Notes: generated by a model not told the origin, from the sequence alone. DNA of 64,000 nucleotides from Mikania micrantha (GCA_009363875.1 CM018687.1:16368963-16432962), one strand, 5' to 3'. Counted from the first letter of the stretch, positions 11,376 to 24,002 are shown. A program made the numbers and translations.

Positions 11376-14300
11376 ATGGAGGAAGAGAAAGCGGCAGCCT
11401 ACTACGACGAACTTACTCGTAAAGGCGGTGGCGCCGCCCGATTCAAACAAGGTCTTGGATTTTCGTCCGCCGACACCGACGCCGTGCCTACCAGAGGCTC
11501 GGCTCTTCCCTCTTCTTCTTCCTCGTTCCTAGGCAGCTTCGTCAGAGCTTCGAGCCCTTCCAAATTATCCGGTGATCATAAACAAGCACAAATCGAATCA
11601 ATCCAAAAAAAGCTCAAGAAGAAGCAGAATTCGTCTTCTTCACGTAGGGTTTCGGAAGATCATTCTCGAGGTACAGAAAGTGATAGACATTCTTCGAGGC
11701 GTCGTCGGAGTAGAAGTAGAAGCAACGATTCGAGGAATCGGCGCAGGCATAGATCGAGTAGCAGAGATAGAGATAGAGGAAGGAGGAATAGAAGCGTGTC
11801 TCCCCGGCGCCGGAGATCAGATGATGATGATCGGAAAACTGGAAAGGGGAAAACTGGTAGAGTTGATTATGCAAAATCGATTCAAGGCTTTGACAAGATG
11901 GTATTCTTCTTAAACCTTTTGCCGAAATTCTAATATATATTAAAATGTCAAATTTCAAGGAAACCTAGATTATAATGTGTACATGACTCATCTGATCAAA
12001 CTCAATCCCTTAGCATTTACATGTATTGTTTACTTGTGTTTCACAACGGTTGATTATCTTGATATTTGAGTGATTCATGTGGTGATTGGATTTTCTTTAC
12101 AAATTAACCAATCTTGTGAATATGCAAGGAAAATCACTAGTGATTGACATTTTTTTTATCTTTCATGGTTAAATTTTGATTAAATGATGACCAATTTTCT
12201 TGTAATTGTGTTGGGAAAGACTGTTACGGATTGGGATCAATGAAAGGTGTGAGACTTGTGTCACATAAGTTGTATGGGCATGTGGCGTAAAGCCGTGGAT
12301 ACCAAACGAGCTCTTTTACCCATTAGATCAATATTTTGAGAAGAATGCAAGAGTAATATCAGGGTCACCTCAGAGTGGTGTTCGAGTAGTGGCTCGGAGC
12401 ATAGTTACCTAAATCGCGGTACGCTCCGGTATGGGTACGCAGGCCAGGTACGCGATTCGCTAGATTTAGTGTATTCGGTACGGAGAAGGGTATGTTCATT
12501 TCGGTACGAACCGGTACGATGTACCCTTATAAGCAGGTATTGTACCAAAAAATAATAACATAAAATAAAAAATGCCATCATCAAAACATATTAATATGTT
12601 TCTCTTAACAAAATAGAACTTAGAAGTCGGTGAAGAACTTAGAAGAAGAAATCGTAGCTCATAGTATGTAGGAATTGGTTGATATATACATTGAATTAGA
12701 TGGTGTCAGTTTAGGTTTTTGGCAACTCAGTCGTTGATTTTTCACACCAGAACTTAAATCATCGTCTTTGCCGATTTGTGAATCGTTGCCCTCGCCGGAA
12801 ACGTGAATCGTCGCCTTCTCTGGAACATGATTCGTCACCGGAATGTGAATCGCCGTTATACCACAAACGATCAAATCGTCGTGCCGGAGGGTCTTTACCG
12901 GATTTTGTTTCCGTCGAACAGAGACGAACCAATTCGCCGTACCTGAGCGATTGGGATCATCGACGAAATGCGAACCGGTACATCACGATCCAATTCGAAA
13001 ATCATGGGATGGCTAGCGAATTTGGTCACTATGGCTCGGAGAAAGCTAGTCGTGACCAACAAGGAAGTTGACCCTTAAGGATGATTGATTGTTACAGATC
13101 AAAACCATAGTTGTCAAAGTGCATAGGCCTCGCCCGAAGCCTAGGCGCAAAACACTTAACAATAGGGTTGTTCAAAAAACTGAAAAGCGTTTAAAACCAA
13201 AAATTGAACCGTATTCATAACCAAAAAATCTGAAATGAGTTGTGAATTCGGTTTTCGGTTAGTTTCATATGTTTTTTTGAAATTGTTTTGTCCGGTTTAT
13301 TCAATTAAGTATTAACCGAAGAAACCTAATTCAGATATAAATTTTTATTAATATACAAGGTTGAATTCGGTTAGGTTCAATCGGCTTACTCAGGTGAATT
13401 CAGTATGTTCATTTTTTAGCCAATTCCGAACTGAATTCGATTCGGTCAAAGATCTTCCGAATTCGGTTAAGGATAAACAAATTTAAAAACCGATTAAACC
13501 AAACCGAATAAACCGAACCCGCCTAAAAGTGAATCGATGAAGCCCCTTCTTAAAAGCGGGGGTTTCTTAAGCGAGACACATAGTATAAATACCAATTTAG
13601 GGAACTTTAGACATTTTGTAGGCTTCTTTAGGGCTAGTTTAGGTTGTTTTAGGTTGAATTAAAGCTTGTTTAGTGCTAGTTTAATTGTTTGACATATTTA
13701 AACATGTTCAGTGATTTTTAGCCTAAATTTTGCAAGATTTTTGGCTGGAAAATACGCCCGAGTACCCGAGAGTGTGCCTATCCGGGTGAGCCGCATGTGC
13801 TCTGCTAGAGTGCCTAGGCAGTAGGCGCCCGAGTACCTGAGACGGATCGGTCGGTTTATGGACACCCCTAGTCTATACACAAAATGGACTCTTTCACTCA
13901 CCTGATTAGTCTATTAGAATCACAACACTTACCCAGTGTAATCCCACATTGTGGGGCTGGGGGGGGGGGGGGAGATGAAGATACCTTACCCCTACCCCAA
14001 TGTGGTAAAGAGGCTGCTTCGTGGGAGACCCCCGGCTCCAAAAAAAGTTTTTTTTTTTTTTTTTTGAAAATGATTAGTCTATTAGAATTAGGTCTCCTAT
14101 TTGAATTGTAATAAAGACACAAGTGATTGACGGTGTGATACAACATGATCTTGAGCCAAGGCCTCTCTAGGAATAGCTTTTTTATGCCATGGGATAAATG
14201 TATGGTTTTTCTTCATGTCATCTCCCTCCCTAAGTATGTTTGTTTGTTATATGACATGCATGGATATTCATTTACCATATTTTTGTTAATAATTTAGTAA

Positions 14301-17300
14301 AAGGCACTAGAATATCAAGAATGGGCAACTATAAATTGTGAAATGGTAAATTCAAAACATAGCATCATGCTTGACATTTTTTGTATAAAATGACTTGATG
14401 ATGTTTAGTGTAATGTTATTTATTTTCATTTTCACTATTAGAAGTGTTTGTTTACAACGAAATCCCCGAGTAGATTACCCCCATTACAATTTGATTTGAT
14501 GATGTTATAGTACGTTAGTACCTATCATATATCTTTTGTTTTTTTTTTTTCTGGTCATTTACCTAGAAAAGTTGACATGTTTTGTGGTGTATACAGTCAC
14601 CAGCTGAAAGGGTCAAAGCAAAGATGAAACTTCAGCTTTCCGCAACAGGTAAGTTAATTTTATATGATTATTTTACTTTACTGATTTATGCTAACTGATA
14701 TCTAAATTAGTAAATTATGAAGACATGATACACTTCAGGTGTATATTGTAGATCAACATGTAATTGCTTTGGTTTATGGATTGTAGTTTATAGTTATAAG
14801 GGGGCGTTCAACACAAAATATAATTTTAGTAGAGAATCGTTAGATTGCATTAGCATTTGTCTTAATGCTAACAAGATATAGAGGGAGAGAGAAAGAGTGA
14901 TCTTATGTGGTTACGTAACCCCTTACTTATAAGAGTTCAAGCAACACGTACCTGTATAGCTCTCACAATTCTTTACTTAAAATTGGCGGGATGATCCTTT
15001 ATGGTTTAGAACTATGTATTTACTTGTTAAATAAGATATTCGTATGAGTGACTATTATGATTCATCATTTGATGTTTGCACCTTTCATTACTGTTAAGAT
15101 CATTACAAACATCTTTATATTATGAATTTGTGGATATGATATTTTTAAAAGAGGGGGCTTGGGCAAAACTATGTTGTCAAAGGTGCACCATCTCAGGTGC
15201 AACGCAAGAAAAGCGCCTAGCGGAAGTCTAGGCGTAATTCCAGTATTATTCTTGTCGGATTTCTTAAATTATTCCGCCATATATTGCATTGAAAAGTGAA
15301 AAGAGGATTATAGGCGGAGCTTACCTCTATCCCTGGGGAAAGAGAAGCTGCTTCAAGAGGGTTAAGAAGTAGAAAATGTTTAATAAAATTAAATTATAAG
15401 TACCTTGGTTTTTAAAAATAGCGCCTGAGGCGCATGCAGGAAAACACTTCAGGGCCTTGAGGCGGCGCCTTATGAACATCTGGGTCAAATATGATCTACA
15501 TTGGTCAAGATCAGGGTATATAGGAGGGGATATGTAGAAACAACCAATGAGATTAAGAAAATTATGAATGATTTGCATGGTAAATAAAGACCGATATGTG
15601 CAAAATATGAGACAGACGAATTTTTTGGTTGTAGATAAAACGTATTTTCTTGTATATATGGCAATGCCTCGTAGCGCCTCGAGCTTTTTCAAACCAAAAT
15701 AAGTACTATATCAATATCAATCTCAAGAAAATATCTAAAATCCCTAAAAATTGTATCTTTATATTGTGTGTCTAGCTTAAAAAAGCCCTTGCTTTTTAAG
15801 CGTCTTGGCCTAGGCTGATGGCTCTCCTTTTGCGCCTCGAGTGTGCCTTTAACAACATAGGGCTGAAAAATAGAAATGACACTCCTCTTACTTCCATTCG
15901 ATTGTCAATAAATCACTATCTATTATTATATATATTAATTTTTAAAGATTCTTCTCCTCACAAATTCACTATTCACTTTACATATACATACAATATATAT
16001 ACACATAATTTGCAAAGATAACACAGCCAAGCCGTCGTTTTCTTCCGCCCCAGCCGTCATTTCTTCCTTTATTTTTTTCAATTAATTTAGAATTTTCGTT
16101 TATAACCCTGAACTTTGAACTCTTATTTTTAAATCCCTCTTACTTTACTCACATATTTTTAATGCTCACATTATTTTAACACGTCATTAGGTTGTCGGAT
16201 AAAAGTCGTTATTATATTAATTTTATCGCAGTTGCCTCATGAACGTTTATAATAATTTCGAACCCAAACGGTCACAGAAATTTTTCGTGTTGTTCACATG
16301 CCTATAACGCATTCGTACATTATCGAATATTTGTATCGTTTATATCATTTTGATCGTAATTAGTTCACAAACGATTTAGATTTAATAATTTTATAAACCA
16401 ACTGTATTATATATACTACATATATATACGATTTAGGTTTAATAATTTTATAATATTTGTATCGTTTATAAATTCTACATTTACGCATGGCATTTTTTTT
16501 TGTCTTCGCTTTGCTTGCATATTTTTAGTGTTCACATGATTTTAACACGTCGTTAGGTTATCGGATAAAAGTCATGGTTATATTAATTTTATCGCACTCA
16601 TGAACGTTTATATAAATTTCGAATCCAAACGATCACAGAAATTTTGCACGTTGTTCACATGCCTATAGCGCGTCGGTAAATTATCGAATATTTGTATCGT
16701 TTATTTCATTTTGATCGTAATTAGTTCACAAACGATTTACATTTAATAATTTTATAAACCATGAGTATTATATATACTACGTATATATACGATTTAAATT
16801 TAATAATTTTATAATATTTGTATCGTTTATAGATTCTACGTTTACGCAGCGTCTTTTTTTAAGTCTTATGTAATCACATTCTTTACTATTAAATGAGTTC
16901 TTAGTCTTCAACTTTTAGTTTCAAAGCTTACGTTATAGATTTTGTATAGGGTTTTTTGTTTTTTGTTATTTCAATTTGTAATGGGACTATAACTTTCAGT
17001 TTATAATAAATTGAGATATGTTGCTTAATTGTTTTTAAATTTTATACAATTGATAGAGGGTTAATTTTTGCAAAGCAACTGTGATTTAGGTATTAATGTT
17101 TTTTTATACACGATTTTAACCTCATGTTCTGTTGGTTGTTTTTACACCAGTATATCAGACCCCGCCGCAAAGCGCGGGTTGTATATACTAGTTTATATAA
17201 AAATAGCAAGTGTAAATAGTGAAGATATCTTTTATCCTTGTTCATCTATGTGAGAAATGAATGCAAAATATTTGTTAACCATAATCATGGTCCTGTGGAA

Positions 17301-19982
17301 AACTTTATATGGTGTTACTTTTTACCACCTATATTTGATTGGACTGCAACAAGCAAGACCATTGGCATTTTATGCCCCTCTATGTTTTCTCTAAGTCAAT
17401 TCACAAAAACTTATCTGTAGAACAAAGGGATATGACCTACTTTTTCACCATTTTACGAAGTCATTACGAATTTCAACTAACATTTGTCATTTGCAGCTAA
17501 ACAGGATGAAGCAAACGGCATGGGCTCAGGATGGGAGAGGTTTAACTTTGACAAAGATGCCCCACTTGATGATGAAGAGATTGAAGGTTAAATTTAATGA
17601 AAAGTCCCCTAAATATTTTGTCATGTTCTTTATAGAGGTAGAACTTTGCTTTGAATAGCGCAAGGTTGTTTTCTTTTTGTGACATAAGGTGCATGTTGTA
17701 CCAAAAGCGCACCAAAAAAGTTTGTTTTCTGGAAGAAAAAACCCACCGATGCATGCTCTTCTTGTACAGGGGAGCTTTTGTGCTTAAAAGTTTTATAGAT
17801 GTAGATAAAAAGTTGCACATGTAAGTTATAGATTAAATCATTTGTAAACCTTGTTTATAGCTATATTTTGTGTAAAGAATGCTAAAAGCAATGCGATGAA
17901 AAAATTTTATAAACACCTTGCGCCTCGCTTACGAGAAACCTGCCGCTTTTGTCCTTTGTGCTTCGGTTTTAGATCATTTGGCTTTTGTGCGCTTTTCGGT
18001 TATTAAAATTTAAAACCGAAAACTTTAGCATATACACAAATAGGCTGGGCCAGCCCACAAACCCTTTCTATATATATGGTGGTGGAAGTATAATGCTTAT
18101 ACACATACTCATACTATAATTGTATGATTTTCAGCTGCAGAAGATGATGGAGCTTTAGTGAAGCATATTGGTCAAACTTTTCGGTTTTCTGCTGTGGAGG
18201 TATTTTGCATTTTAACCTTTTTAATCCAAGTTTTTCATCTATAGTTATCACAGATACGCAATTTTGCAAAGATTTTTGAACTTTGGATACTGAGAAGGTA
18301 TTTTTGGCATTATGAAGGCAAGGAGGGAGGAGAAGATTAAGGCAACACATGATGAGGCTATTTTTGGAACATCATCACCTGCACCACTGCTTGATACAGA
18401 CCGTGAAGCAAATGTAAACAATTGCACAAGAGAAAGTCCCGAACTTGCCCCTGTTGCAAGTCTCATAAGTGATCAGGTGTGTGATTCTTCGCTGATGGCT
18501 AAAAATCCCGAACTCAACTGGAAAACCCAAAGCCTGAAATGTCTGGGGTGGGTATTCTGGTATGAGATTAATTTTAGAAAATTTTGTGTTTGAGTCTTTG
18601 GGACATTTATATGATTAGTGGATACTCATTACCTGAAATTGTTTACCCAAATATATATATCAATATTATACATGGTTGTAAAAGTCGCTAGGCGCCAGTC
18701 GGACGGCAAGGTACCTTCGGGATTAATCAGCGCTAGGCGGATTGGAATTTTTATATGTAATTTTACAAATATATATTATATACACATATTAATATCAATA
18801 ATTTAATATAATATTTTCAAATAATTTAAAAAATAAATTTAAACATATTAAGTCTAAGTACTTTAAAGTTCAAACTAAAACACTGGGTTCAAAGTTTAGA
18901 GATGAATTTCGATATTAAGTGGCTGGATTCGATGTTTTAGAGACATATTAAGGATTTTGGGTTGAGCAATGTCTAAATAATCATGAAATTGGTCATTTTA
19001 TACCAGAAAAAAGTCAAAAAAAAGTCAAAAAAGTCAAAAAAATAAAAAAAAATAAAAAATCTGATTAAGCCGCCTAGGCCAAAATCGACACAGTAGAAGG
19101 ACGCCTAGCGCCTAGGCCGATTTTTACAACACTGATATTATATAATCTTAAGAAAAATATAATACATATACCCCAGGGTATTTATGATCCAAACACTCAT
19201 GCATTCTGTATCATATGATTTAGAATGATCAAGAATATAGAAACAAGAACAAGAACAAAGATATTCTGATTTGCCTTCACACATGCAAATCGACGCCTAC
19301 ACAGATAATCGGCCCCTTTAACATAGTTTTTCTATCAGCCCATATAGAAACAACAAACCATCATATAAGGTTTAACTATTCTGATCTGTTACCTAAATTA
19401 ACTAATTCTCTAGTGGTTTTTGAGGTGACTTTAAAAATTGGGTTTCTGGTAATGGGTAACCAGCTGGGTATAATTGATACCTGTTGGTACACCAACGAAC
19501 CTGTCGGGTATTGAGTAACTGGTATATGACGGATATGAGGTTGGGTATGAGACATAGTATTAGTATTATAATCAGGTTCGGGATTGAAATTATCAAAATT
19601 GGTACCATACCCGCCAATCTCCATTATCTTTGCACTTTATAATAGTAGCAACTTCAATAAATCAACCTATAAATACGTTCGTTTGGGTGTTACTGGTTAA
19701 ATTAAAAATAAGATTTCAAAAGAGGAACAACTCAAATGGGTTATAGTCTATGCACTTAAATGCCTAAATCTATATGTTCAAATATATAATCAGGATTAGC
19801 ACTCAAAAGGGTCTTGTCTATTTTGATCCGTACATAAACTTGTATTATTTCAACCTGTTGTCTGATTTGTCTATCTTGCATCTATATACATTGCCATATT
19901 TGCATTGATGATGACAATTTTGATGCCACAGGTTCGGTCATTGCAACAAGGCTCGTGGCGTGATCGTATAAGCAAAGCTTGA
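11376..19982 (+). CDS. arginine/serine-rich (RS-domain) protein, probable splicing-related factor, six exons
   Basis: Exons 11376-11900, 14597-14648, 17497-17586, 18135-18199, 18318-18476 and 19932-19982 join with GT-AG introns to 942 bp, giving a 313-residue protein. Residues 1-30 (MEEEKAAAYYDELTRKGGG, then a Phe/Gly segment) look like a conserved plant N-terminus, so I chose this ATG over one at 11298. Residues about 89-147 are an RS domain (RSRSRSNDSR, SPRRRR), followed by an acidic patch. The next exons encode SPAERVKAKMKLQLSAT, a GSGWERFNFDKDAP segment, an HIGQTFRFSAVE segment and ARREEKIKATHDEAIFG; the end reads QGSWRDRISKA. RS domains mediate protein contacts in nuclear splicing complexes. 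The gene may be the plant counterpart of RSRC1/SRrp53, a weak assignment from memory. Intron 2 alone holds a MITE and a Helitron. No stop or frameshift is seen. Confidence 0.85.
12395..12570. mobile_element. MITE-like fragment in intron 1 of the RS gene
   Basis: The stretch repeats 'ggtacg' words (cggtacgctccggta, tcggtacgaaccggtacg) in a pattern seen in small hAT-type elements of plants. Ends and target-site duplication were not resolved. Confidence 0.35.
12778..13071 (+). other. 97-codon open frame inside intron 1, unassigned
   Basis: The sequence is GC-richer than its surroundings and encodes a Ser/Glu/Arg-rich peptide with repeats (ESSPSLEHDSSPECESP), then a less biased part ending near YGSEKASRDQQGS. 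DNA repeats of 'gtgaatcg(t)cg' underlie the first half. It lies between two MITE fragments, as expected for a captured gene fragment carried by a transposon. No family is recognised. Confidence 0.3.
13095..13880. mobile_element. nest of MITE fragments in intron 1
   Basis: An outer element starts 'gttgtcaaagtgca' with 'gcctaggcgc' words near 13110-13150. An inner one runs from 'tagggttgttcaaaaaac' at 13164 through Pro/Asn-like 'aaccgaa' repeats to about 13520. A terminal 'ggacaccccta' lies at about 13860-13870. The TAGGG/CCCTA ends are typical of hAT-type MITEs, but the exact pairing of ends is uncertain. Confidence 0.45.
13925..14066 (-). mobile_element. 3' end of an RTE-type LINE
   Basis: On the minus strand the sequence reads 'gcagcctctttaccac', a 'ggggtaggggtaaggta' block and 'gtgggattacactgggta', the familiar 3' tail of plant RTE LINEs. 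The same blocks occur at 34090-34195 next to an RTE reverse-transcriptase fragment. A run of 14 G (13959-13972) and a run of 18 T (14048-14065) lie inside and beside it. Confidence 0.6.
15173..15862. mobile_element. MITE in intron 2 of the RS gene
   Basis: The ends are 'atgttgtcaaaggtgca' at 15173 and 'tgcctttaacaacat' near 15861, an inverted pair with one or two mismatches. The interior has 'gcgcctagcg' and 'cctaggc' words. It belongs to the same broad group as the 'gttgtaaaaatcgg' elements elsewhere in the window. A clear target-site duplication was not found. Confidence 0.6.
15919..17192 (+). mobile_element. non-autonomous Helitron in intron 2 of the RS gene
   Basis: The 5' end TCTATTATTATATATAT follows an A. 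The 3' end has a CCCGC/GCGGG hairpin with an 8-nt loop, then nine bases, then CTAGT followed by T. This is the canonical Helitron terminal structure with A|T insertion. The element is 1274 bp, codes for nothing recognised, and contains a tandem duplication (about 16150-16500 and 16525-16860). Confidence 0.75.
16150..16860. repeat. tandem duplication of about 365-375 bp inside the Helitron
   Basis: Two diverged copies share 'ttaacacgtc.ttaggtt', 'ggataaaagtc', 'catgaacgttta', 'atcacagaaatttt' and 'ttgatcgtaattagttcac' in the same order at a constant offset. A shorter 'tttaataattttata' unit recurs within each copy. Confidence 0.85.
18671..19134 (+). mobile_element. hAT-type MITE with perfect 8-bp target-site duplication
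   Basis: The element (464 bp) starts 'catggttgtaaaagtcgc' and ends as the inverted 'cagtgttgtaaaaatcgg'. It is flanked on both sides by ATATTATA (18663-18670 and 19135-19142). It sits in intron 5 of the RS gene. A second copy of the family is at 24267-25449. Confidence 0.85.
19376..19624. repeat. repeat-derived segment with 'gggta/tacccg' words in intron 5
   Basis: Overlapping minus-strand frames here come from a low-complexity pattern of 'gggtat', 'aactggtat' and 'ggttcggga' words typical of small plant MITEs. No ends were resolved and I do not regard the frames as genes. Confidence 0.35.
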
Positions 19983-20387
19983 TCTAGGTTTAATTAGTTG
20001 AGCATTATATGTAAGTTCGTTTCAAAATCCATTAATTTTTTAATTTAATTTTGTTTGAATTGATTTGAACTATGCTTATACATAAACAAATGTCAAACGA
20101 GCTGATAATTAGTTAAAACAAATTGTTTAGCTTCTCATATATTACTATTATAATACAATTTTATTATATAAATAAAGGTTTAATGATTTATGAAACAAAT
20201 AACCATGGTGATCTAAATTATTAAATTTAGAGTTAGATACGTATGCTCCCTCGAATAAAACCAAACCATGAGAATATGAGGTGGTGAGGGGTGAGCAGGT
20301 TTTTATTGTCCTTTCTTGCCTGGAGAAATTCACACTTTCCAAAAGCGTTTATCCATTTTGAAGATAGCAAACTTAACATTGTCTCTC

Positions 20388-20570
20388 TCTATATACTCTA
20401 TAATAAAAGAAGATTATTTTGCTTAGTTGAAATTATCGCAACAAATCTCTCTTTAAAATTGACAAGTGTCGTTATCACATAAACAAAATTAATTTTGACA
20501 CATGTCAATCACAGATCAAGTCTAATTCAAATATTCACAATAGTCAAATTTACTTTGAAAAATACAAACT
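20388..20570 (+). mobile_element. Helitron-like 5' end, copy A
   Basis: It begins TCTATATACTCTATAATAAA, the usual form of plant Helitron 5' termini. It shares 'caacaaatctctctttaaaa' with copy B at about 21400-21575. No matching 3' hairpin/CTAGT end was found. Between the copies, 20800-21130 is a GC-richer stretch that could be captured sequence. Confidence 0.45.
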
Positions 20571-21397
20571 TTTTTATCCTAATTTTCGTCACTTGAAACC
20601 GTAAATCAAATAAACAGGATATGCCAAATGCAACATTCGCACTTCAATAAGCATGTAGAATTTACCTCTACGGGAAGACGGAAGCCCGATAGATAACAAT
20701 TTAACTCCTCTAAACATGCTCATAGGCGGAAGCAACCATACGCTGAAGGAGGTCGATCGGCTTAAGAACGACACCATTTATCAATTAACAAAACAAGTTT
20801 TTAGGAAATCTAGTGTTATCCAGTCGCCGGTGGTGTTCTTATTGGAGCTGGAAGCGGTTAACAACTTAACAATGTAGATGAAGGAGACGGTGTCGACTTG
20901 AAGGACGGTCGAGGAGAAACGTTTGGAGACTAGAAGGCGAACACAGAGGTTTTTAAATCGAATAATTTGGTTAGAAGTTGAAGGATTAGTTCGTCTAATG
21001 AAGAATCAGGTGCGTCTTCTTCGTGTGAATTCTTGGTGTACTTCATATTTCTCTGGAAGTTGAAGGACTAAAAGGCAAACACAGAAGTTCTGCTCATTGC
21101 ATAATGAAACACTAATCGTACTCTGTTCGAATTTTTTTTTCCATATTGTCATTTCTTCTCATCCAAAAGTCAGGAATATACCAAACTTCCAAAGTGAATT
21201 GCTGAAGGTTTGTACAAAAAAAAAATGACAAAGATGTGTGTTTAGGTATGTTGTTTTGAATGTGCTAGGTTTATTTGTGACTGTTTGTTTGGATTTTTAA
21301 ACAGAAAACATGTGTTTTCAAATGCAGTTTTGCGTATATAATGCTTAAAATAAGAAACTTTTTTTTCGAAATGATGGTAAATTTATCATACATCTGT

Positions 21398-21575
21398 GTA
21401 TGCTTTATAATAAAAAAAGATTATTTAAGATTCTTTTTTTAGTGTATTACCACAACAAATCTCTCTTTAAAATTGTCATGCGTCGCATATAAAATTTAAT
21501 TCAAATATTCACAATTGATAAAATTTGATTTTAAAAATAAAAAAAAATTAATCCTAATTTTACACAGTTGTCACA
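21398..21575 (+). mobile_element. Helitron-like 5' end, copy B
   Basis: The sequence 'ctttataataaaaaaagatt' is followed by the same 'accacaacaaatctctcttt' block as copy A. The start is less well preserved and no 3' end was found. Confidence 0.35.
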
Positions 21576-21870
21576 TGTCGAGTATTTCTAAAACATTTAT
21601 GCAATTTCGAGTCACATAAAAATTTGTTTACATTGTTCAAAGCTAGTGAATAAAAAATGTAAATATTCAAAACATCATGATGGAAATGATTTGGCCATTT
21701 GGGATAAGAAAAGAGATGCATAGGAGTAGAAAACAGGTTTGATTCGGAAAACAATTTTGAGATTGTTTCCAAAGGAATTCAAAGTTTCTTCTATTCCAAT
21801 TAGAAATTACACTTTTTTTTATTCGTTGACATTCGATTTAGTTGTTTATTGGTTATAAATATAACATAAC

Positions 21871-22244
21871 TATGCCTGGCAAAATGGACGGGTTGGGTAA
21901 CAGGCAGAACATGTTCCGGTCAGGATGTGTGCGAGTCAGAACGAGTTATAAGCAAAATTAGTTCAGGTCTAAATAGATTGTTCTTAAAAAAAATCAATTG
22001 AATTTAACTTTAGATGTGTTATAAGTAAACAAATAGTCCATTTGGATAATTTTTAGTGATTTTTTCATCAAAATATGTTATTAATAATTCTTAAATGTTT
22101 GAATTCATTGCATTTACATACTTTTTTGCTTATCCGTGTTGAGCCTTATTGTGTTTAAGTGATACCCATTTCAACCCATTATACTACAATTGTTTACCCA
22201 AATCAACCCATTTACTTTGATATGGGCACAAATTGCCACCTCTA
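21871..22244 (+). mobile_element. hAT-type MITE with perfect target-site duplication
   Basis: The element runs from 'tatgcctggcaaaat' to 'gccacctcta' (374 bp). AACATAAC flanks it at 21863-21870 and 22245-22252. A truncated relative in opposite orientation ends at about 25612 with 'attttgccaagtata'. Confidence 0.8.
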
Positions 22245-22324
22245 AACATAACTATTATGTGAATGATTGGACTATCAAGAATGTATTAGACTGGATGTTT
22301 AACATTTGAATCTTCTTTAAGTTC

Positions 22325-22980
22325 ATGAGCCATTGGTTGATTAAGGGCATTCGGAGTGAAGCTCGGGAGCCGATCAGGGAGGCCTTCACACTTTATAAAA
22401 TTTTGAAAAAAATGGAAGGAGGTTCATCACGTGGTGGGTCGTCAAGCAAAAAATTTAGAAAACCACGTCCAAAAAATATACAAACGCCTCAAATGAACCC
22501 GTTCAACACACCCGGGTATCGTCCACAAATGCCATCTCCGAATCAACCCAACTTCTACTATGAGCAAATGAACCCGTTCAACAACAAGCCTTAGATGAAC
22601 AACAAAAGGATGTGGATTTAGAGTTCATGATGAATAACCACACAATTTATCAAGAACCAATGCTACAACTGATTCTCGATCATAAACGAGAAATTGCTGC
22701 ACGTTGGGGATGGCATTGCTCCTTCTAATTTATTTTTTATTTTAAATTTAATGAATGTTTTTTATTTTATTCTTATTATTATTTATTGTTAAAATAATTA
22801 ATTAAAAATAAGATTTGAAAATGAGAAAAAATGTGACAACACCATGCAGAATGGGGAAAAGTGAAGAAAAAGTGGGGAAAAGTGATGTGACGCTGATGTG
22901 GCAATGAGGAAAACTGAGGAAAAATAGGACGACTCCTAGTGGCCTAACAAGAAGTTACATTAGTATACACCTCTAGGCTT
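22325..22980 (+). pseudogene. PIF/Harbinger-type accessory ORF (Myb-like partner) remnant
   Basis: The first frame ends in a Pro/Asn/Met-rich segment (MNPFNTPGYRPQMPSPNQP). After a stop, a second frame reads about as LQLILDHKREIAARWGW. I associate both compositions with the Myb/SANT-type accessory protein of plant Harbinger elements; the DNA-binding core appears deleted. The tail at 22870-22960 ('tgacgctgatgtggcaatg', 'gactcctagtggcc') resembles their 3' termini. The assignment is tentative. Confidence 0.4.
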
Positions 22981-24002
22981 CCTTCTATTATAAAAATATA
23001 AACTAACATTCAATTAAGAAGATTTAGTTGTGCAAAATGTTGTGTAGGCTGCAACGATGAGAAGTTAAAGGTATGGATACTATTTTTGAGTTATAGTATT
23101 TACAAGAAGGTCTTTGATTAAAGCTTATGCTATCGTGACGTATTAAATGGTCTTAAAATTTATGTTTTATTGAACCATAAGTTAGTACTAAATGTTTGTA
23201 TCCCATTGATGTTACTAAGAAATGTTGATCAAAAAAATAGTTTATGCAACTGGACTTGAAAGCCGTGTTATTGAAGTAGAAGTAATATAGGTAATCGAAC
23301 ATTCATTTAAGAATCGCTTTAACACATTCAAATAAAAAGATTTCATGTGAATTTCATAGGTTTTTAACCTAGTACCTTTCTTATTGTAACAAATGAATAG
23401 CTTAATCCGGCACACATGTATAGTGAAATCAACTTGTGATTTTCATGTCTTTCTTTTATTAATGTTTTTAAAAGAATAAATTTTTACTTAAGTAAATGAA
23501 AACTAAAGTTAAAATAAAAAAAATAATCAAAATTAAAATAATAATAAAATATACAAGTAGAACTTAAAAACTTATATTTATTCAACTCATATAATAAGAG
23601 AGAAAAATTAACAAAACAAATTATATAATATTAAACCATGTAATACACAAACTATATTAGAAAACTTTCTTATACATGTTATACACAAATTAAAAAAAAA
23701 GTGTTTATAAAGATTATTTTAAATAATATATTATACATTTGTCAAAGGTGTTTTATAAAATATATAAAGTATAAAACTTATCGTATAATCATATTATTAT
23801 TTAATAAAAGAGATGAAAAATTTTAATATATATTCAATTAAAAGTCAACACGTCATCCAATCTATACTTTATATAATAAAAAAAATAACTGTTGCATGTC
23901 TTCTTTTTAGTCTATTTACATCATATGTGGCACATGACGTCTTTTTAGCCTATTCAATATAACATATTCTTTCTAGACTTTATATGCTAAAAAAATAACA
24001 AT
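22981..24002. other. AT-rich intergenic sequence with a possible Helitron 5' end
   Basis: There is no gene. 'TCTATACTTTATATAATAAA' at about 23862 looks like another Helitron 5' terminus, with a weaker one near 23971. No 3' end was paired to either. Confidence 0.4.
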
